This document shows positions 1 to 9,016 of a stretch of DNA of 64,000 bases, piece after piece. The DNA comes from Cyclobacterium sp. SYSU L10401 (GTDB lineage: Bacteria; Bacteroidota; Bacteroidia; Cytophagales; Cyclobacteriaceae). The position numbers were made by a program, and so were the translations under genes. The notes under the pieces are model-generated. The model worked only from the letters and a program-made list of their open reading frames with translations. It had not been told where the DNA came from and made no database searches. The DNA lies in NCBI RefSeq assembly GCF_010993705.1, contig NZ_WOFO01000001.1, forward strand, positions 186,001 to 250,000, read 5' to 3'. Within the stretch, counting starts at the first letter, position 1; each line of letters opens with the position of its first letter.

Positions 1-1
1 T

Positions 2-1261
2 TCGCCCGGATTTGGAACGGCCAGTACCAACTCAGGTTTTGTGAGGGTAATCCTTAAAGATGCTGAAGAAAGGGAAAGGTCACAACAGGTGATTTTTGAT
101 GAGGTATCCGAATACCTGAAGAGCAAAACAGCGGTGAGGGCTTTTGGGGCACAAGAACCGTCAATTGGTGACCGGAGAGCCGGGTTACCCATACAGTATG
201 TCATTCAGGCACAGACGCTGGAAAAGTTAAAAGAGATTATTCCGGTCTTTATGGAAAGGGTAGGTCAAAATCCGACATTTAGTTTTTCTGATGTTAACCT
301 GAAATTTACCAAGCCGGAAATTGAAGTGGAAATAGACCGGGAAAAGGCCAGGAATATTGGCGTGTCTGTTCAGGAGATAGCCAGAACGCTTCAGTTAAGT
401 TATTCTGGTCAACGCTTTGATTATTTTATAATGAATGGAAAGCAGTACCAGGTGGTTGGAGAAATGCGATTGGAAGACAGAAATGAACCCATCAATCTTC
501 GAATGCTTTATGTCAGGGGAGAGGATGGGCAGCTGGTGCAAATGGATAACCTGGTTACCATTTCAGAAAGAAGCACTCCACCGCAGCTTTACCGCTTCAA
601 TCGTTTTGTCAGTGCCACCGTGCAGGCGCAGTTGGCAGCAGGCGAAACAGTGGGAACAGGCCTGGAGGAAATGGATAAAATTGCTGCTGAAGTTTTAGAC
701 GAAACCTATTCTACTGATGTGGCAGGCTTGTCCAAGGAATACCGGGATAGTTCCAGTAGTCTGGTTTTCGCCTTTATTTTTGCATTGGTATTGATTTACC
801 TGGTGCTTTCAGCCCAATTTGAAAGCTTTATGGATCCGCTGACCATAATGTTTACGGTTCCCCTGGCGATATTCGGAGCATTGTTTTCCTTGTGGTTATT
901 TGACTTTACACTCAATGTTTTTAGCCAGATCGGAATCATTATGCTTATCGGATTGGTCACCAAAAACGGTATCCTGATCGTGGAGTTTGCCAATCAGCGG
1001 AAAGCTGCAGGAATGAGTATTCCCGAAGCCATAGAAGGGGCTGCCGCCGCCCGTTTCAGACCGATTTTGATGACCAGTTTATCCACCATTTTGGGTATTC
1101 TTCCCATCGCCCTGGCCCTGGGAGCCGGATCTGAAGGAAGGGTGCCTATGGGAGTAGCCGTCATTGGTGGATTGCTTTTGGCTACCATTCTGACACTGTT
1201 TGTAATTCCGGGCATTTATTCTTATTTAACATCTAAAAAGGGCAGATTAGCAAGAGTCTAA
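2..1261 (+). CDS. RND-family (AcrB/HAE1-type) efflux permease, C-terminal part (5' end outside window)
   Basis: The reading frame is open from base 2, so the gene starts before the window; a GTG at 41 is internal. The remaining ~419 residues cover the end of a periplasmic porter domain and the last transmembrane helices, including the segment VTKNGILIVEFANQ, typical of the second membrane half of AcrB-like proton-driven drug exporters, and a helix with MTSLSTILGILPIALALG. Such pumps sit in the inner membrane as trimers and export drugs or other amphiphiles through a membrane fusion protein and an outer-membrane channel. The TolC-like gene begins 1 bp after the stop, so both belong to one operon; the fusion protein is presumably encoded upstream. 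Substrate cannot be deduced. Confidence 0.93.
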   Translation, partial: SPGFGTASTNSGFVRVILKDAEERERSQQVIFDEVSEYLKSKTAVRAFGAQEPSIGDRRAGLPIQYVIQAQTLEKLKEIIPVFMERVGQNPTFSFSDVNLKFTKPEIEVEIDREKARNIGVSVQEIARTLQLSYSGQRFDYFIMNGKQYQVVGEMRLEDRNEPINLRMLYVRGEDGQLVQMDNLVTISERSTPPQLYRFNRFVSATVQAQLAAGETVGTGLEEMDKIAAEVLDETYSTDVAGLSKEYRDSSSSLVFAFIFALVLIYLVLSAQFESFMDPLTIMFTVPLAIFGALFSLWLFDFTLNVFSQIGIIMLIGLVTKNGILIVEFANQRKAAGMSIPEAIEGAAAARFRPILMTSLSTILGILPIALALGAGSEGRVPMGVAVIGGLLLATILTLFVIPGIYSYLTSKKGRLARV

Positions 1262-1262
1262 T

Positions 1263-2582
1263 ATGAAGAAATTTTTATTGCTAAGTGTATTGATCGTTTT
1301 TTCCTCCAGACTGCTGGCGCAGGAAGAAGAAATATTGACGTTTGAAAAAGCGGTTGAAATTGGATTGGAAAATAATTTTGATGTTAAAATAGCGACCAAT
1401 CAGGTGCTGTTGACAGAAAATGATCGGAAGTTAGGTACCAGTTTGTTGATGCCAATCCTTGACGTGAACAATACCAGGGGGTACCGACGGGAGGATACAG
1501 AGCAGGCCTTTGTCAGTGATCCGGAAAATCCCAGGATCATTCCGGGAGCTCAGACAAGAACCAATAATTACAGCCTTGTAGCCATTTATGGGTTTAGTGC
1601 CGATGCCGTAGTAGCCTTGCAAAGGTTAGGAAAATTGGCAGAGGTGAGTGAGCTGGAGGCCAAAGTAGTAATTGAAAATACAGTAGCAGCAATAGCGACG
1701 GCCTATTACAGGTTGGTTCTGGAGCAACAAAGGTATGATGTGTTGAACAATACCCTGGAGCTTTCTGATGAAAGGCTGGAAATTGCCAAAGCCCAATATG
1801 AATTTGGCAGGGCATCCAAGCGGGATTTTCTTGCTGCTCAGGTAGATTATAATGCTGACCTTACTGCCCTGGTTACCCAGGAGCAGGTGATTCAAAATTC
1901 CAGAGTAAACCTCAATGAGTTACTGGCTTTGGGTTTGGACGATAACTTTGCAGTAAAGGATACAATCACCATCAAGGAAGACCTATCCATGGAGGAGTTG
2001 CGGGAAAATGCCTACAGCCAGAACAAGATGTTTTTGGTGACCCAGCGCATGGAAAATGTAGCCTACCTCCAGCTTAAGGAATTGAGGGCACAGCGTTTAC
2101 CCACCATTACTTTAAATGGTTCTTACAATGATAATACCCTTAATTCAGATGCAGGGTTCCTGTTGAGCAACCAACAACAAGGATTTAACCTGGGAGCGAC
2201 CATTAGTTTAAACCTTTTCAGTGGGCTTTCCCTAAACCGGCAAATTCAGGGAGCCAAAATTCAAATCAATAACCAGAGGCATTTGCTGGAGCAGTACGAG
2301 AATCAAATGCAGGCTGATTTACAGCGTACCTACAACACCTATCAAAACAGCAAGCGATTGCTGGAGATTGAACGCAAGAATTATGAAGTGGCTGTTGAGA
2401 ATTCGGATATAGCTTTGGATAGGTTTCGCCTGGGTATTGCCAATTACCTGGAATTTAGGGATGCCCAGGTAAACAGGCTTCAGGCAGAAAGCAGGCTGAT
2501 AGAATCCTTGTATACCATAAAGGAAAATGAAATTGAATTGATGAGAATTTCAGGGAAAATTTATTTCCCGGATGATATCTAA
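1263..2582 (+). CDS. TolC family outer-membrane efflux channel
   Basis: 439 residues. An N-terminal signal peptide (about residues 1-20, ending LLAQ) is followed by two related alpha-helical/beta-barrel halves rich in Asn, Gln and Leu, as in outer-membrane efflux proteins of the OEP/TolC family. It should form the trimeric outer-membrane exit duct for the RND pump encoded immediately upstream; the ATG follows the pump stop codon after one base, so the two are translationally linked. A clear intrinsic terminator lies about 30 bp after the stop, closing the operon. Assignment is by signal peptide, length and family-like helical composition plus operon context. Confidence 0.93.
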   Translation: MKKFLLLSVLIVFSSRLLAQEEEILTFEKAVEIGLENNFDVKIATNQVLLTENDRKLGTSLLMPILDVNNTRGYRREDTEQAFVSDPENPRIIPGAQTRTNNYSLVAIYGFSADAVVALQRLGKLAEVSELEAKVVIENTVAAIATAYYRLVLEQQRYDVLNNTLELSDERLEIAKAQYEFGRASKRDFLAAQVDYNADLTALVTQEQVIQNSRVNLNELLALGLDDNFAVKDTITIKEDLSMEELRENAYSQNKMFLVTQRMENVAYLQLKELRAQRLPTITLNGSYNDNTLNSDAGFLLSNQQQGFNLGATISLNLFSGLSLNRQIQGAKIQINNQRHLLEQYENQMQADLQRTYNTYQNSKRLLEIERKNYEVAVENSDIALDRFRLGIANYLEFRDAQVNRLQAESRLIESLYTIKENEIELMRISGKIYFPDDI

Positions 2583-2614
2583 TTGCCAATGATATTACCT
2601 AAGATATGAGTTAC

Positions 2615-2645
2615 AAGCCGGGTGGATATTACCCGGCTTTTTTTG
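2615..2645 (+). terminator. Intrinsic terminator after the efflux operon
   Basis: A perfect 9-bp stem AAGCCGGGT / ACCCGGCTT (2615-2623 with 2631-2639) with a 7-nt loop is followed by an uninterrupted T run to about 2644. It ends the RND/TolC transcript before the lytic transglycosylase gene. Confidence 0.88.
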
Positions 2646-2706
2646 GTTTATTGAGGATAAAAGGCTATAATTGGACATACCAATGCCCCAAGCAGGAGCC
2701 ATAACT

Positions 2707-4107
2707 ATGCAAAAGACCTGGTTTTTTTTTCTTCTGATCCTTTTTTTTGTGCCCTTTCTGGATTCATGCAAGGCACCGGATGTAGAAGAGTCTAAACCTG
2801 ATTTTTGGGAGTTTCCGGCAGAGCTGGATTTTGAGGACATTAAAAAAAGGGGATTTATCAGGGCCATAGTAGACAACTCATCTGCCAGCTATTACATCTA
2901 CCGGGGCAGGACAATGGGATATGAGTTTGAACTGCTCAGAAACCTGGCCAATCACCTGGAGGTAGGTTTACGACTGATCGTGAGGCATGATATCGAGGAT
3001 GCTTTCAGGCTGTTAAATAAGGGGAAGGCAGATATCGTGGCCATAAATTTTGAGGTGAATGAAAAAAGGATGAAATACGCTGCTTTTACGCAACCTGTTG
3101 GTATGATAAAGACAGTGGTCGTTCAAAGGAGGGACAGAACGCATATAGATAGCCTGCATCAATTGGACCGCAAGGAGGTTTTTATCAAGAAAGGAACCGT
3201 CTATAGGGACCGTTTGCTTTCACTTCAGGATTCCCTGCAATTGGATTTTAAGGTGGAAGAAGAAAACACAGGGCTGGAAAACCTAATCAATAAAGTGGTG
3301 CAGGAAGAGATTGACTACACCGTGGTAGACGATGATGTGGCACTGGTCAATGCCACCTATTATGACAACCTTGATGTAAGTCTCACGGTTAGTCAGGCCA
3401 ATCCTGTTTCCTGGGCGGTGAGAAAAAATGCGCCCGATTTATTAAACCAGATCAATGAATGGGTTGCCCGAATAGACCGTACGGGCTATAAGGCCATACT
3501 TTACCATAAGTATTTTTTAAATAAAAAAAACAGTTATTACCGTACTTCATCTGCATTTTCCTCTGTCTCGGGAGGAAGGATCTCAAAATATGATGAAATC
3601 ATAAAAGAGGGGGCAGACCTGCTTGGGTGGGATTGGCGCCTCCTTGCAGCCCTGGTGTACAAGGAAAGCCGGTTTAATAATGCAGCCATTTCCTATGCCG
3701 GTGCCGTAGGCTTGCTTCAATTGATGCCTGTGACTTTACAACGTTTTGGTGTAAATGATCCAAATAACCCCAATGAAAGTTTGAGAGGTGGGGTAAGTTA
3801 TCTCAGGTACCTGGATGGATTTTGGATGGAAAGGGTACCGGACAACACCGAGCGGATAAAATTTATTCTTGCCTCCTACAATGTGGGTCACGGGCATGTA
3901 CAGGATGCCTGGAGACTGGCTTATAAATACGGGAGGGATACGCGCCGATGGGAAAATGTAGCCTACTACCTGGAAAGGAAATCACAACCCGAAATATACA
4001 GGGATCCCTGGGTGAAGAGTGGCTATGCCAAGGGGCATGTTACCGTGAGGTATGTCAGGGAGGTTTATGGATTGTATGAATCTTATAAAGTATTGGTCCA
4101 GTCTTAG
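2707..4107 (+). CDS. MltF-like lytic transglycosylase lipoprotein (SBP_bac_3 + SLT)
   Basis: 466 residues. A hydrophobic signal ends in a lipobox with Cys21 (FLDSC), so the protein is probably a lipoprotein. Residues about 40-270 resemble a family-3 solute-binding fold, and about 300-430 form an SLT (goose-lysozyme-like) domain with the catalytic Glu320 in YKESRF and the following AGAVGLLQLMP motif. This is the architecture of membrane-bound lytic murein transglycosylase F, which cleaves glycan strands to 1,6-anhydromuropeptides and uses the binding-protein domain for peptide-controlled regulation. I chose ATG 2707 because it starts the signal peptide and has AGGAG 8 nt upstream; in-frame TTG 2671 and ATG 2683 would add a non-signal leader. 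The stop overlaps the stop of the convergent crtD gene. Confidence 0.88.
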   Translation: MQKTWFFFLLILFFVPFLDSCKAPDVEESKPDFWEFPAELDFEDIKKRGFIRAIVDNSSASYYIYRGRTMGYEFELLRNLANHLEVGLRLIVRHDIEDAFRLLNKGKADIVAINFEVNEKRMKYAAFTQPVGMIKTVVVQRRDRTHIDSLHQLDRKEVFIKKGTVYRDRLLSLQDSLQLDFKVEEENTGLENLINKVVQEEIDYTVVDDDVALVNATYYDNLDVSLTVSQANPVSWAVRKNAPDLLNQINEWVARIDRTGYKAILYHKYFLNKKNSYYRTSSAFSSVSGGRISKYDEIIKEGADLLGWDWRLLAALVYKESRFNNAAISYAGAVGLLQLMPVTLQRFGVNDPNNPNESLRGGVSYLRYLDGFWMERVPDNTERIKFILASYNVGHGHVQDAWRLAYKYGRDTRRWENVAYYLERKSQPEIYRDPWVKSGYAKGHVTVRYVREVYGLYESYKVLVQS

Positions 4108-5573
4108 GCTTTAGGGATCATTTCGCTCATGATTTTGGCCGAAAGTAAACATAAGGGAATGCCTCCTCCCGGATGAACACTTCCCCCGCAAAAATAAAGT
4201 CCTTTTAAATTGGAAGAAAAATTAGCATGTCTTAAAAAAGCAGCATAGCGGTTATTTGAACTGTTACCATAAAGTGCACCATTTGCCGATGAAGTCTTGG
4301 ATTCAATGCTGATGGGATCAAGGATCTCTTCTACCACAATATATGGTTCAATATCTGTTTTGAGTGTACGGTTGATCTTATTGATGATGGATGTCCTGGC
4401 ACGGTTTTTTAGCAGCTCCCAATCTTGTCCCTGGTTATTGGGTACATTGATCATGGTAAACCAATTCATGGACTGCTCCGGTGCATCGTCTTTCTTGTAA
4501 ACAGAGGTGATGTTGATGTACACCGTGGGATCTTCAAAAATGGTTTGTTTGTTGAAAATATGATCAAATTCCCGGGCATAGTCTCCACTGAAGAGGATAT
4601 TGTGGAGGTCCAGTTCAGGGAATTCTTTGCTGATCCCCCAATAAAAAATGAGGGCAGAGCTGGATTTAGGCTGTTGCAGGAGTTTTTTTGGTTGAAGCTG
4701 GTCTTTGAGTATGGTTTTATAGGCATTCACCATGTCCATATTGTTGATTACCAGGTCGGAGGCCTGAAACCTGCCCTGCACCAACACCCCTTTGGCGACT
4801 TGTTTTTCAATGACAATTTTCTCTACAGGTTTCCCGAAAGAAAAATTTACCCCAAGTTCAGTGGCAAGCGCATACAGGCTTTGGGTAATGTCATGCATTC
4901 CTTTTTCCGGAAAATAAGCTCCCCGGTTAAACTCCAGATGGGGGATGATGTTTAAGGTTGCCGGTGTTTGAAAAGGATTGGATCCGTTGTAGGTGGCATA
5001 CCGGTTAAAAAGCTGAACCAGCTTGGCATTGCCAAATAGTTTTTTGTTGGCCTGGTTCATGGTTTGGAATAAGCCCAATTTGCCCAGCCTCAGGTAAGCC
5101 TTTAGGGCTTTTTGATTGAGCCAGGTACTCCATCGGTGGAGTGACCGGTGCATGAAAAGTGGGGCAAGGTACTGGTAAATGTAGGCAGATTTATTTAATG
5201 CCTCCGTGATGTTATGCGGGTTTTCCCCCAGTTTTAGTTTAACCTCCTGAGCAAAAGCCTGCCTGTCAGCATAAGCCCGGACAGTGGTCCCGTCTTCCCA
5301 AAAATAATGGCAGTTTACCTTAAGCCTCTTGTATTGGAAATGATCTCTGGGGTTTTTACCCGAGAGCGTGAATAATTCATCCACCTGTTCGGGTAAGGTG
5401 AATAAAGAGGGACCGGTATCGAACCGGTAACCCTGAATGGAAATTTCAGAAAGTTTTCCTCCCGGATAAGCGTTGGATTCAAAGACCTGGACCTGATACC
5501 CTTTATTGGCCAGCCTTATACTCGCAGCTAACCCTGCTATTCCCGATCCTATTACAATTGCTTTTTTTCCCAT
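4104..5573 (-). CDS. crtD: Carotenoid 3,4-desaturase (CrtD-type, CrtI-family FAD enzyme)
   Basis: 489 residues. The N-terminus holds a Rossmann FAD motif (VIGSGIAGLAA) and GPSLFTLP; the C-terminus carries CGGSVHPGGGIPLCLLSAK, a typical end of the phytoene desaturase superfamily and of CrtD proteins in flexixanthin/myxol-producing Bacteroidota. Known CrtD enzymes introduce the C-3',4' double bond into 1'-hydroxylated monocyclic carotenes. A bacterial CrtI-type paralogue is encoded at 29578, so two different desaturation steps are likely. The start is taken at ATG 5573; an in-frame TTG at 5582 would add three residues. It follows the FrnE-like gene by 35 bp on the same strand and is probably co-transcribed. 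It could instead be another CrtI-family isomerase or desaturase; sequence comparison with characterised CrtD would settle it. Confidence 0.82.
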   Translation of the reverse strand: MGKKAIVIGSGIAGLAASIRLANKGYQVQVFESNAYPGGKLSEISIQGYRFDTGPSLFTLPEQVDELFTLSGKNPRDHFQYKRLKVNCHYFWEDGTTVRAYADRQAFAQEVKLKLGENPHNITEALNKSAYIYQYLAPLFMHRSLHRWSTWLNQKALKAYLRLGKLGLFQTMNQANKKLFGNAKLVQLFNRYATYNGSNPFQTPATLNIIPHLEFNRGAYFPEKGMHDITQSLYALATELGVNFSFGKPVEKIVIEKQVAKGVLVQGRFQASDLVINNMDMVNAYKTILKDQLQPKKLLQQPKSSSALIFYWGISKEFPELDLHNILFSGDYAREFDHIFNKQTIFEDPTVYINITSVYKKDDAPEQSMNWFTMINVPNNQGQDWELLKNRARTSIINKINRTLKTDIEPYIVVEEILDPISIESKTSSANGALYGNSSNNRYAAFLRHANFSSNLKGLYFCGGSVHPGGGIPLCLLSAKIMSEMIPKA

Positions 5574-5608
5574 ACATGTCAAACCAAATGAAAATGGAAG
5601 AGTTCAAA

Positions 5609-6274
5609 CTATTGAAAGGCCTCGCTTTTCCATTCTTCAAAAGCCTGGGAAATGGTGTCCTGAAACACACTGGGTTCCTGGGCACCACTAATGGCATATT
5701 TCCTGTCAAAAACAAAGAAAGGAACGCCTTTGATGCCAAGTTGGCGGGCCTCCAGCAGGTCCATTTTTACCTCCGCAGTAAACTGGTCACCGGCGAGCAC
5801 CTTTTCAGTCTCTTTTAAGCCAATCTCTTCCGATAATTGAACCAGGGTATCCCTGTCATCAATATTTTTCCCCTCCGAAAAATAGGCTTGTAACAAGCGT
5901 TCCTTGATCTGTTGCTGAAGGTTTTGGCTGAGCGCATATTGCAACAGTCTGTGGGCCTGGAAAGTGTTGGCTACGACGGCTTTATCCAACTGATAATCCA
6001 ATCCAAGGGTAGCGGCTTGCTGGCTGACCTGCCTGTTCAATTCCCGGGCTTGCTCCAGGGACATGCCTTTTTCTCTTGCCAGAAAATCGTCGATCGACAA
6101 GGATGGATCGGTTTGTATATCGGGCATCAGCTGGAAACTTTTGTATATAATGTCGAGCTCCTTGTCCGAACCAAAGTTCTGCAGGGCTTTTTCAAATTTA
6201 CGCTTACCTATGTAACAAAACGGGCAAACAATATCACTCCAAATTTCAATTTTCATGTGCCATTTTTTTTTCAT
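5609..6274 (-). CDS. DsbA family oxidoreductase, FrnE-like (cytosolic)
   Basis: 221 residues with a thioredoxin-fold start and a C17-P-F-C20 redox motif after KIEIWSDIVCPFC, then the DsbA-type helical insertion and the cis-proline region GIKGVPFFVF near residue 180. There is no signal peptide, which points to the FrnE branch, whose members act in the cytoplasm as thiol oxidoreductases or isomerases linked to oxidative stress. ATG 6274 is supported by AGGAGG 8 nt upstream; the alternative ATG at 6256 lacks this. It is the first gene of a two-gene unit with crtD; a direct role in pigment synthesis is not shown by the sequence. A 250-bp gap (6275-6524) without recognisable features separates it from the next, divergent gene. 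Confidence 0.87.
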   Translation of the reverse strand: MKKKWHMKIEIWSDIVCPFCYIGKRKFEKALQNFGSDKELDIIYKSFQLMPDIQTDPSLSIDDFLAREKGMSLEQARELNRQVSQQAATLGLDYQLDKAVVANTFQAHRLLQYALSQNLQQQIKERLLQAYFSEGKNIDDRDTLVQLSEEIGLKETEKVLAGDQFTAEVKMDLLEARQLGIKGVPFFVFDRKYAISGAQEPSVFQDTISQAFEEWKSEAFQ

Positions 6275-6524
6275 GAAAGCATCCTCCTGATACTTTAACC
6301 TGAATATTGAAACATCAGGGGGGCTGGCTTCAGTTCAGTTAGGCGCATTTAATTACTACAAGATTTTGAGTTCCGGAGTCCGAAATATTTTGATTTTTAA
6401 GCCTTTTTGCGCTTTCATTTAGAAGATTTAGAAGTACCGGTTACCTTCAGCAAGGTTTTTGATATAAATTATATTAACTTGATCAAACGAATAGCATTTT
6501 CTTTCCATGTATTATTAATCCAGT

Positions 6525-6866
6525 ATGACAGAGATCATTACCACCCTAAAGAAATTGATAGAAGTAAGGTTTAAAATTTTAAAATCTGAAATATTAGATG
6601 AGATCAGCAGCATAGCAACCAGGGTAGGCATTATTCTACTGATGGTTTTGTCTGCGTCTTTTATCCTGCTTTTTGGAAGCATATCACTCGCTTTTTATTT
6701 CAGCGAGTTATATGGCAGTACTTCCCTGGGTTTTCTATTGTTGACAGGTATATACCTATTGTTATTTGTGCTTTTGTATCTGCTAAGGAATGCCAGGTTT
6801 TTTCAAAAAGGGCTCAAGAATTCTCTTTCCCGGTATGTGTTTTTATTTACGAATAAAAAGGACTGA
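6525..6866 (+). CDS. Phage-holin-superfamily-III-like small membrane protein
   Basis: 113 residues: an amphipathic lysine/glutamate-rich helix (1-30), two hydrophobic segments (about 33-57 and 65-89) joined by a short turn, and a basic tail. This is the layout of the chromosomal 'phage holin family' (PF07332-type) proteins, related in arrangement to E. coli YqjE. There is no phage context, so a lytic function is unlikely; such genes usually travel with YtxH/YqjD-like envelope stress proteins. It lies 2 bp before the next small membrane protein gene, which itself overlaps a GGGP synthase gene, so all three should be one transcript. Function is unknown. Confidence 0.7.
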   Translation: MTEIITTLKKLIEVRFKILKSEILDEISSIATRVGIILLMVLSASFILLFGSISLAFYFSELYGSTSLGFLLLTGIYLLLFVLLYLLRNARFFQKGLKNSLSRYVFLFTNKKD

Positions 6867-6868
6867 TC

Positions 6869-7201
6869 ATGGATGATGCGTTAAGAAGGCAATCTGAAGA
6901 ATTGGAGCAAACCCTCCAGAAGCAGCTGGAGTTGCTGAAACAGGATTCCAGGGTTTATATTAAAGTAGGCGGGGTAGCTTTACTGGGAGGCTTGTTGGCA
7001 GTAGGTACTGTCAGGTTATTTTCCGGGAAAGCTAAAAAGAAGGAGCAGGTAAAAAAGGTCAAAGGAAAAAAGAAAAGAAAATTCAGTATCCTACGAAACA
7101 TCAGAAACCGCTTTTTTTGGATGGCATTTGATTATGGAAAATCGAGGCTGCTAGAACAATTGGTTGCTAAAGCAAGTGAGAAAGATGAACAGGGGAAGTG
7201 A
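6869..7201 (+). CDS. Small single-span membrane protein of unknown function
   Basis: 110 residues. An N-terminal charged helix rich in Glu, Gln and Leu (1-28, likely coiled coil) precedes one transmembrane segment (about 31-52, with GGVALLGGLLAVG) and a strongly basic Lys-rich stretch (54-72) before a short aromatic tail. The layout resembles YqjK/DUF883-type accessory proteins encoded beside holin-like YqjE proteins, but I cannot assign a family. Its last 17 bases overlap the ATG of the downstream GGGP synthase gene, which suggests translational coupling. Confidence 0.68.
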   Translation: MDDALRRQSEELEQTLQKQLELLKQDSRVYIKVGGVALLGGLLAVGTVRLFSGKAKKKEQVKKVKGKKKRKFSILRNIRNRFFWMAFDYGKSRLLEQLVAKASEKDEQGK

Positions 7202-7964
7202 GCTTAGGGATTTACTTCTTCAACGAAAAAAAGAGGGATCAAAAAGTCTGGCACTATTGATAGATCCGGAAAAGATGGATCAACAAGCTTCTTTTGATGA
7301 ACTGATCCAAAGGTCTTCTGATTTTGCCATTGATTTTTTCTTTGTAGGGGGGAGTTTGGTTGATCCTGATAAATTGGCCGCTTGTCTTCGTCGGATAAAG
7401 CGCATTGCTGCAGGGAAGGTTCCCACAGTTTTATTTCCGGGGAGTGCCATGCAGGTTTCCGAAGAAGCAGATGCGATCCTGTTTCTATCCCTTATTTCCG
7501 GAAGAAATCCGGAATTGTTGATCGGTCAGCATGTACTGGCAGCACCAAGTTTATCCAGGAGTGCTCTGGAAATCATTCCTACCGGGTACATGTTGGTCAA
7601 TGGCGGGAATTCGACCAGCGTGGAGTATATTAGCCAGACCATACCGCTTCCCCATGATAAGCCTGACCTGGCAGTGGCCACCGCTTTGGCCGGAAAATAC
7701 CTGGGCTTGTCTGTATTTTATCTGGATGCAGGTAGTGGCGCCAGTTTGCCTGTTCCTGCAGAAATGATCCGAGCAGTAGGTCTGCACACAGGGAGTCCAT
7801 TGTTTGTGGGAGGGGGTATCAATTCTTTGGAAAAAGCCAGGAAAGCCTGGCAGGCAGGTGCCGATGTGCTGGTCATCGGAAATGGGGCAGAAAAAAACCC
7901 CAGCCTGATAGCTGAGGTGCTTCAATATGCCCAATGGTACAATGCCTCACTGAACGTTAATTAA
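7185..7964 (+). CDS. Geranylgeranylglyceryl phosphate synthase (PcrB/GGGPS family)
   Basis: 259 residues forming a TIM-barrel prenyltransferase: LIDPEK near the N-terminus, VGGSL, FPGSAMQVSEEADA, NGGNSTSVEY, and the phosphate-binding end VGGGINS followed by VIGNG. Family members join a polyprenyl diphosphate (C20 in archaea and several Bacteroidota enzymes, C35 in Bacillus PcrB) to sn-glycerol-1-phosphate, making archaeal-type ether lipids. The natural lipid in Bacteroidota is not well defined. The start is taken at ATG 7185; a TTG at 7164 is in frame but lies further inside the upstream gene. The 3' end overlaps the convergent araC-type gene by 18 bp. Chain-length preference cannot be read from the sequence with certainty. 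Confidence 0.9.
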   Translation: MNRGSELRDLLLQRKKEGSKSLALLIDPEKMDQQASFDELIQRSSDFAIDFFFVGGSLVDPDKLAACLRRIKRIAAGKVPTVLFPGSAMQVSEEADAILFLSLISGRNPELLIGQHVLAAPSLSRSALEIIPTGYMLVNGGNSTSVEYISQTIPLPHDKPDLAVATALAGKYLGLSVFYLDAGSGASLPVPAEMIRAVGLHTGSPLFVGGGINSLEKARKAWQAGADVLVIGNGAEKNPSLIAEVLQYAQWYNASLNVN

Positions 7965-8876
7965 GGATTCTCTCCTTCTCATCTTACCAGCAGGAAGGCC
8001 GTACATCATTTTGAATCTTCGGCAGAAATAGGCAGTGTCTTTGTATCCTACTTCCTTGCCAATATCCCTGATACTTTTTTTAGTGGTCCTGAGTAATTCT
8101 ACAGCAGCCTCCATTCTTTGGTATTCTATGTAATCCTGCGGGTTGATTCCTGTCAGCATTTTGAAATACTGTCCTACATAATCCTCGGAGACATTGGCCA
8201 CTTTTGCCAGGACTTTATTGGAAAGGTCTCCACCAATGTTCTTTTTGATGTAATTAAACATGTCAATGAGCCTGGGGTCCTTAAAGTAGGTACTATTGGT
8301 AGACAACTCCTCTACAAATAGCCTGTTTTTTAAGATATGCCTGACAAGTTCTACCACCAGTAGTTCCGTATATAGTTTGATTACCCTTTCCTTGCCCGGG
8401 GTAGCTTGTTCGGATTCTTTCACCACATCTTCAATGATGGAGGCGATCCGGTCATTGAAGCGGATGACAAATGCAGGAATACCGAGTGAATTAAAAAAAT
8501 TAACCACATCAAAAACCTTTGCTTCAAAGGAAAGTGACGTGATACAGTCATCTTCCTCGTTTTTTATATCTTTGAAACTGATGGTTTGAAGGTATTTCTT
8601 TTTATTTTCCAAAAAGTTTTCATTGTTGGTTTCGTTTCTTTTGGTGACCGTACCAAACGAAACCCTTGTAGATCTTCCTGCCGGAATAAAAAGTATTTCT
8701 CCCTCATTTACAGATTCCTGGTCCTCGCCAAAGTTTAAAGATCCCCTGTGAAGAAGTATGGCTGTGTTTTCAGAATCCGCATAATCGGTGATGGTAACAG
8801 GTCGTTCTATTTTAAAGTTGTTCCCTTTAACGTACCTCACTCCAACCGACTCAATCACCTTATTGTAATATTCCAT
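7947..8876 (-). CDS. AraC family transcriptional regulator
   Basis: 309 residues. The N-terminal half (about 20-110) looks like a cupin-type ligand domain (LLHRGSLNFG, EGEILFIPAGR). The C-terminal ~100 residues contain two helix-turn-helix units with the AraC/XylS signature: LAKVANVSEDYVGQYFKMLTG, then IGKEVGYKDTAYFCRRFK. It probably responds to an unknown small molecule and controls a nearby promoter; the divergently placed or downstream targets are not evident, although the acyl-CoA dehydrogenase gene lies just upstream on the same strand. The 3' end overlaps the GGGP synthase gene tail to tail. The 140-bp AT-rich gap upstream (8877-9016) shows no clear site. Confidence 0.92.
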   Translation of the reverse strand: MEYYNKVIESVGVRYVKGNNFKIERPVTITDYADSENTAILLHRGSLNFGEDQESVNEGEILFIPAGRSTRVSFGTVTKRNETNNENFLENKKKYLQTISFKDIKNEEDDCITSLSFEAKVFDVVNFFNSLGIPAFVIRFNDRIASIIEDVVKESEQATPGKERVIKLYTELLVVELVRHILKNRLFVEELSTNSTYFKDPRLIDMFNYIKKNIGGDLSNKVLAKVANVSEDYVGQYFKMLTGINPQDYIEYQRMEAAVELLRTTKKSIRDIGKEVGYKDTAYFCRRFKMMYGLPAGKMRRRESLINVQ

Positions 8877-9016
8877 GATCAGTGCCTTTAGGTTTATTTA
8901 AGTAAAAGTATATTCTTTTTTTGATTTGTTAGGACAATTATAGATAAAAAATTAGAATAAACTAAATTTCGATATGAAAATTAATATATTTTTTTAAAAA
9001 TCCACAGCTTATGCAA

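Noticed and set aside
4425-4955. Plus-strand open frame of 176 codons
   Set aside because: Lies fully antisense to crtD, whose protein is clearly recognised; no ribosome site or family likeness.
6525-6866. Possible prophage remnant because of holin-like protein
   Set aside because: No other phage genes, attachment repeats or composition change; this holin family is commonly chromosomal.
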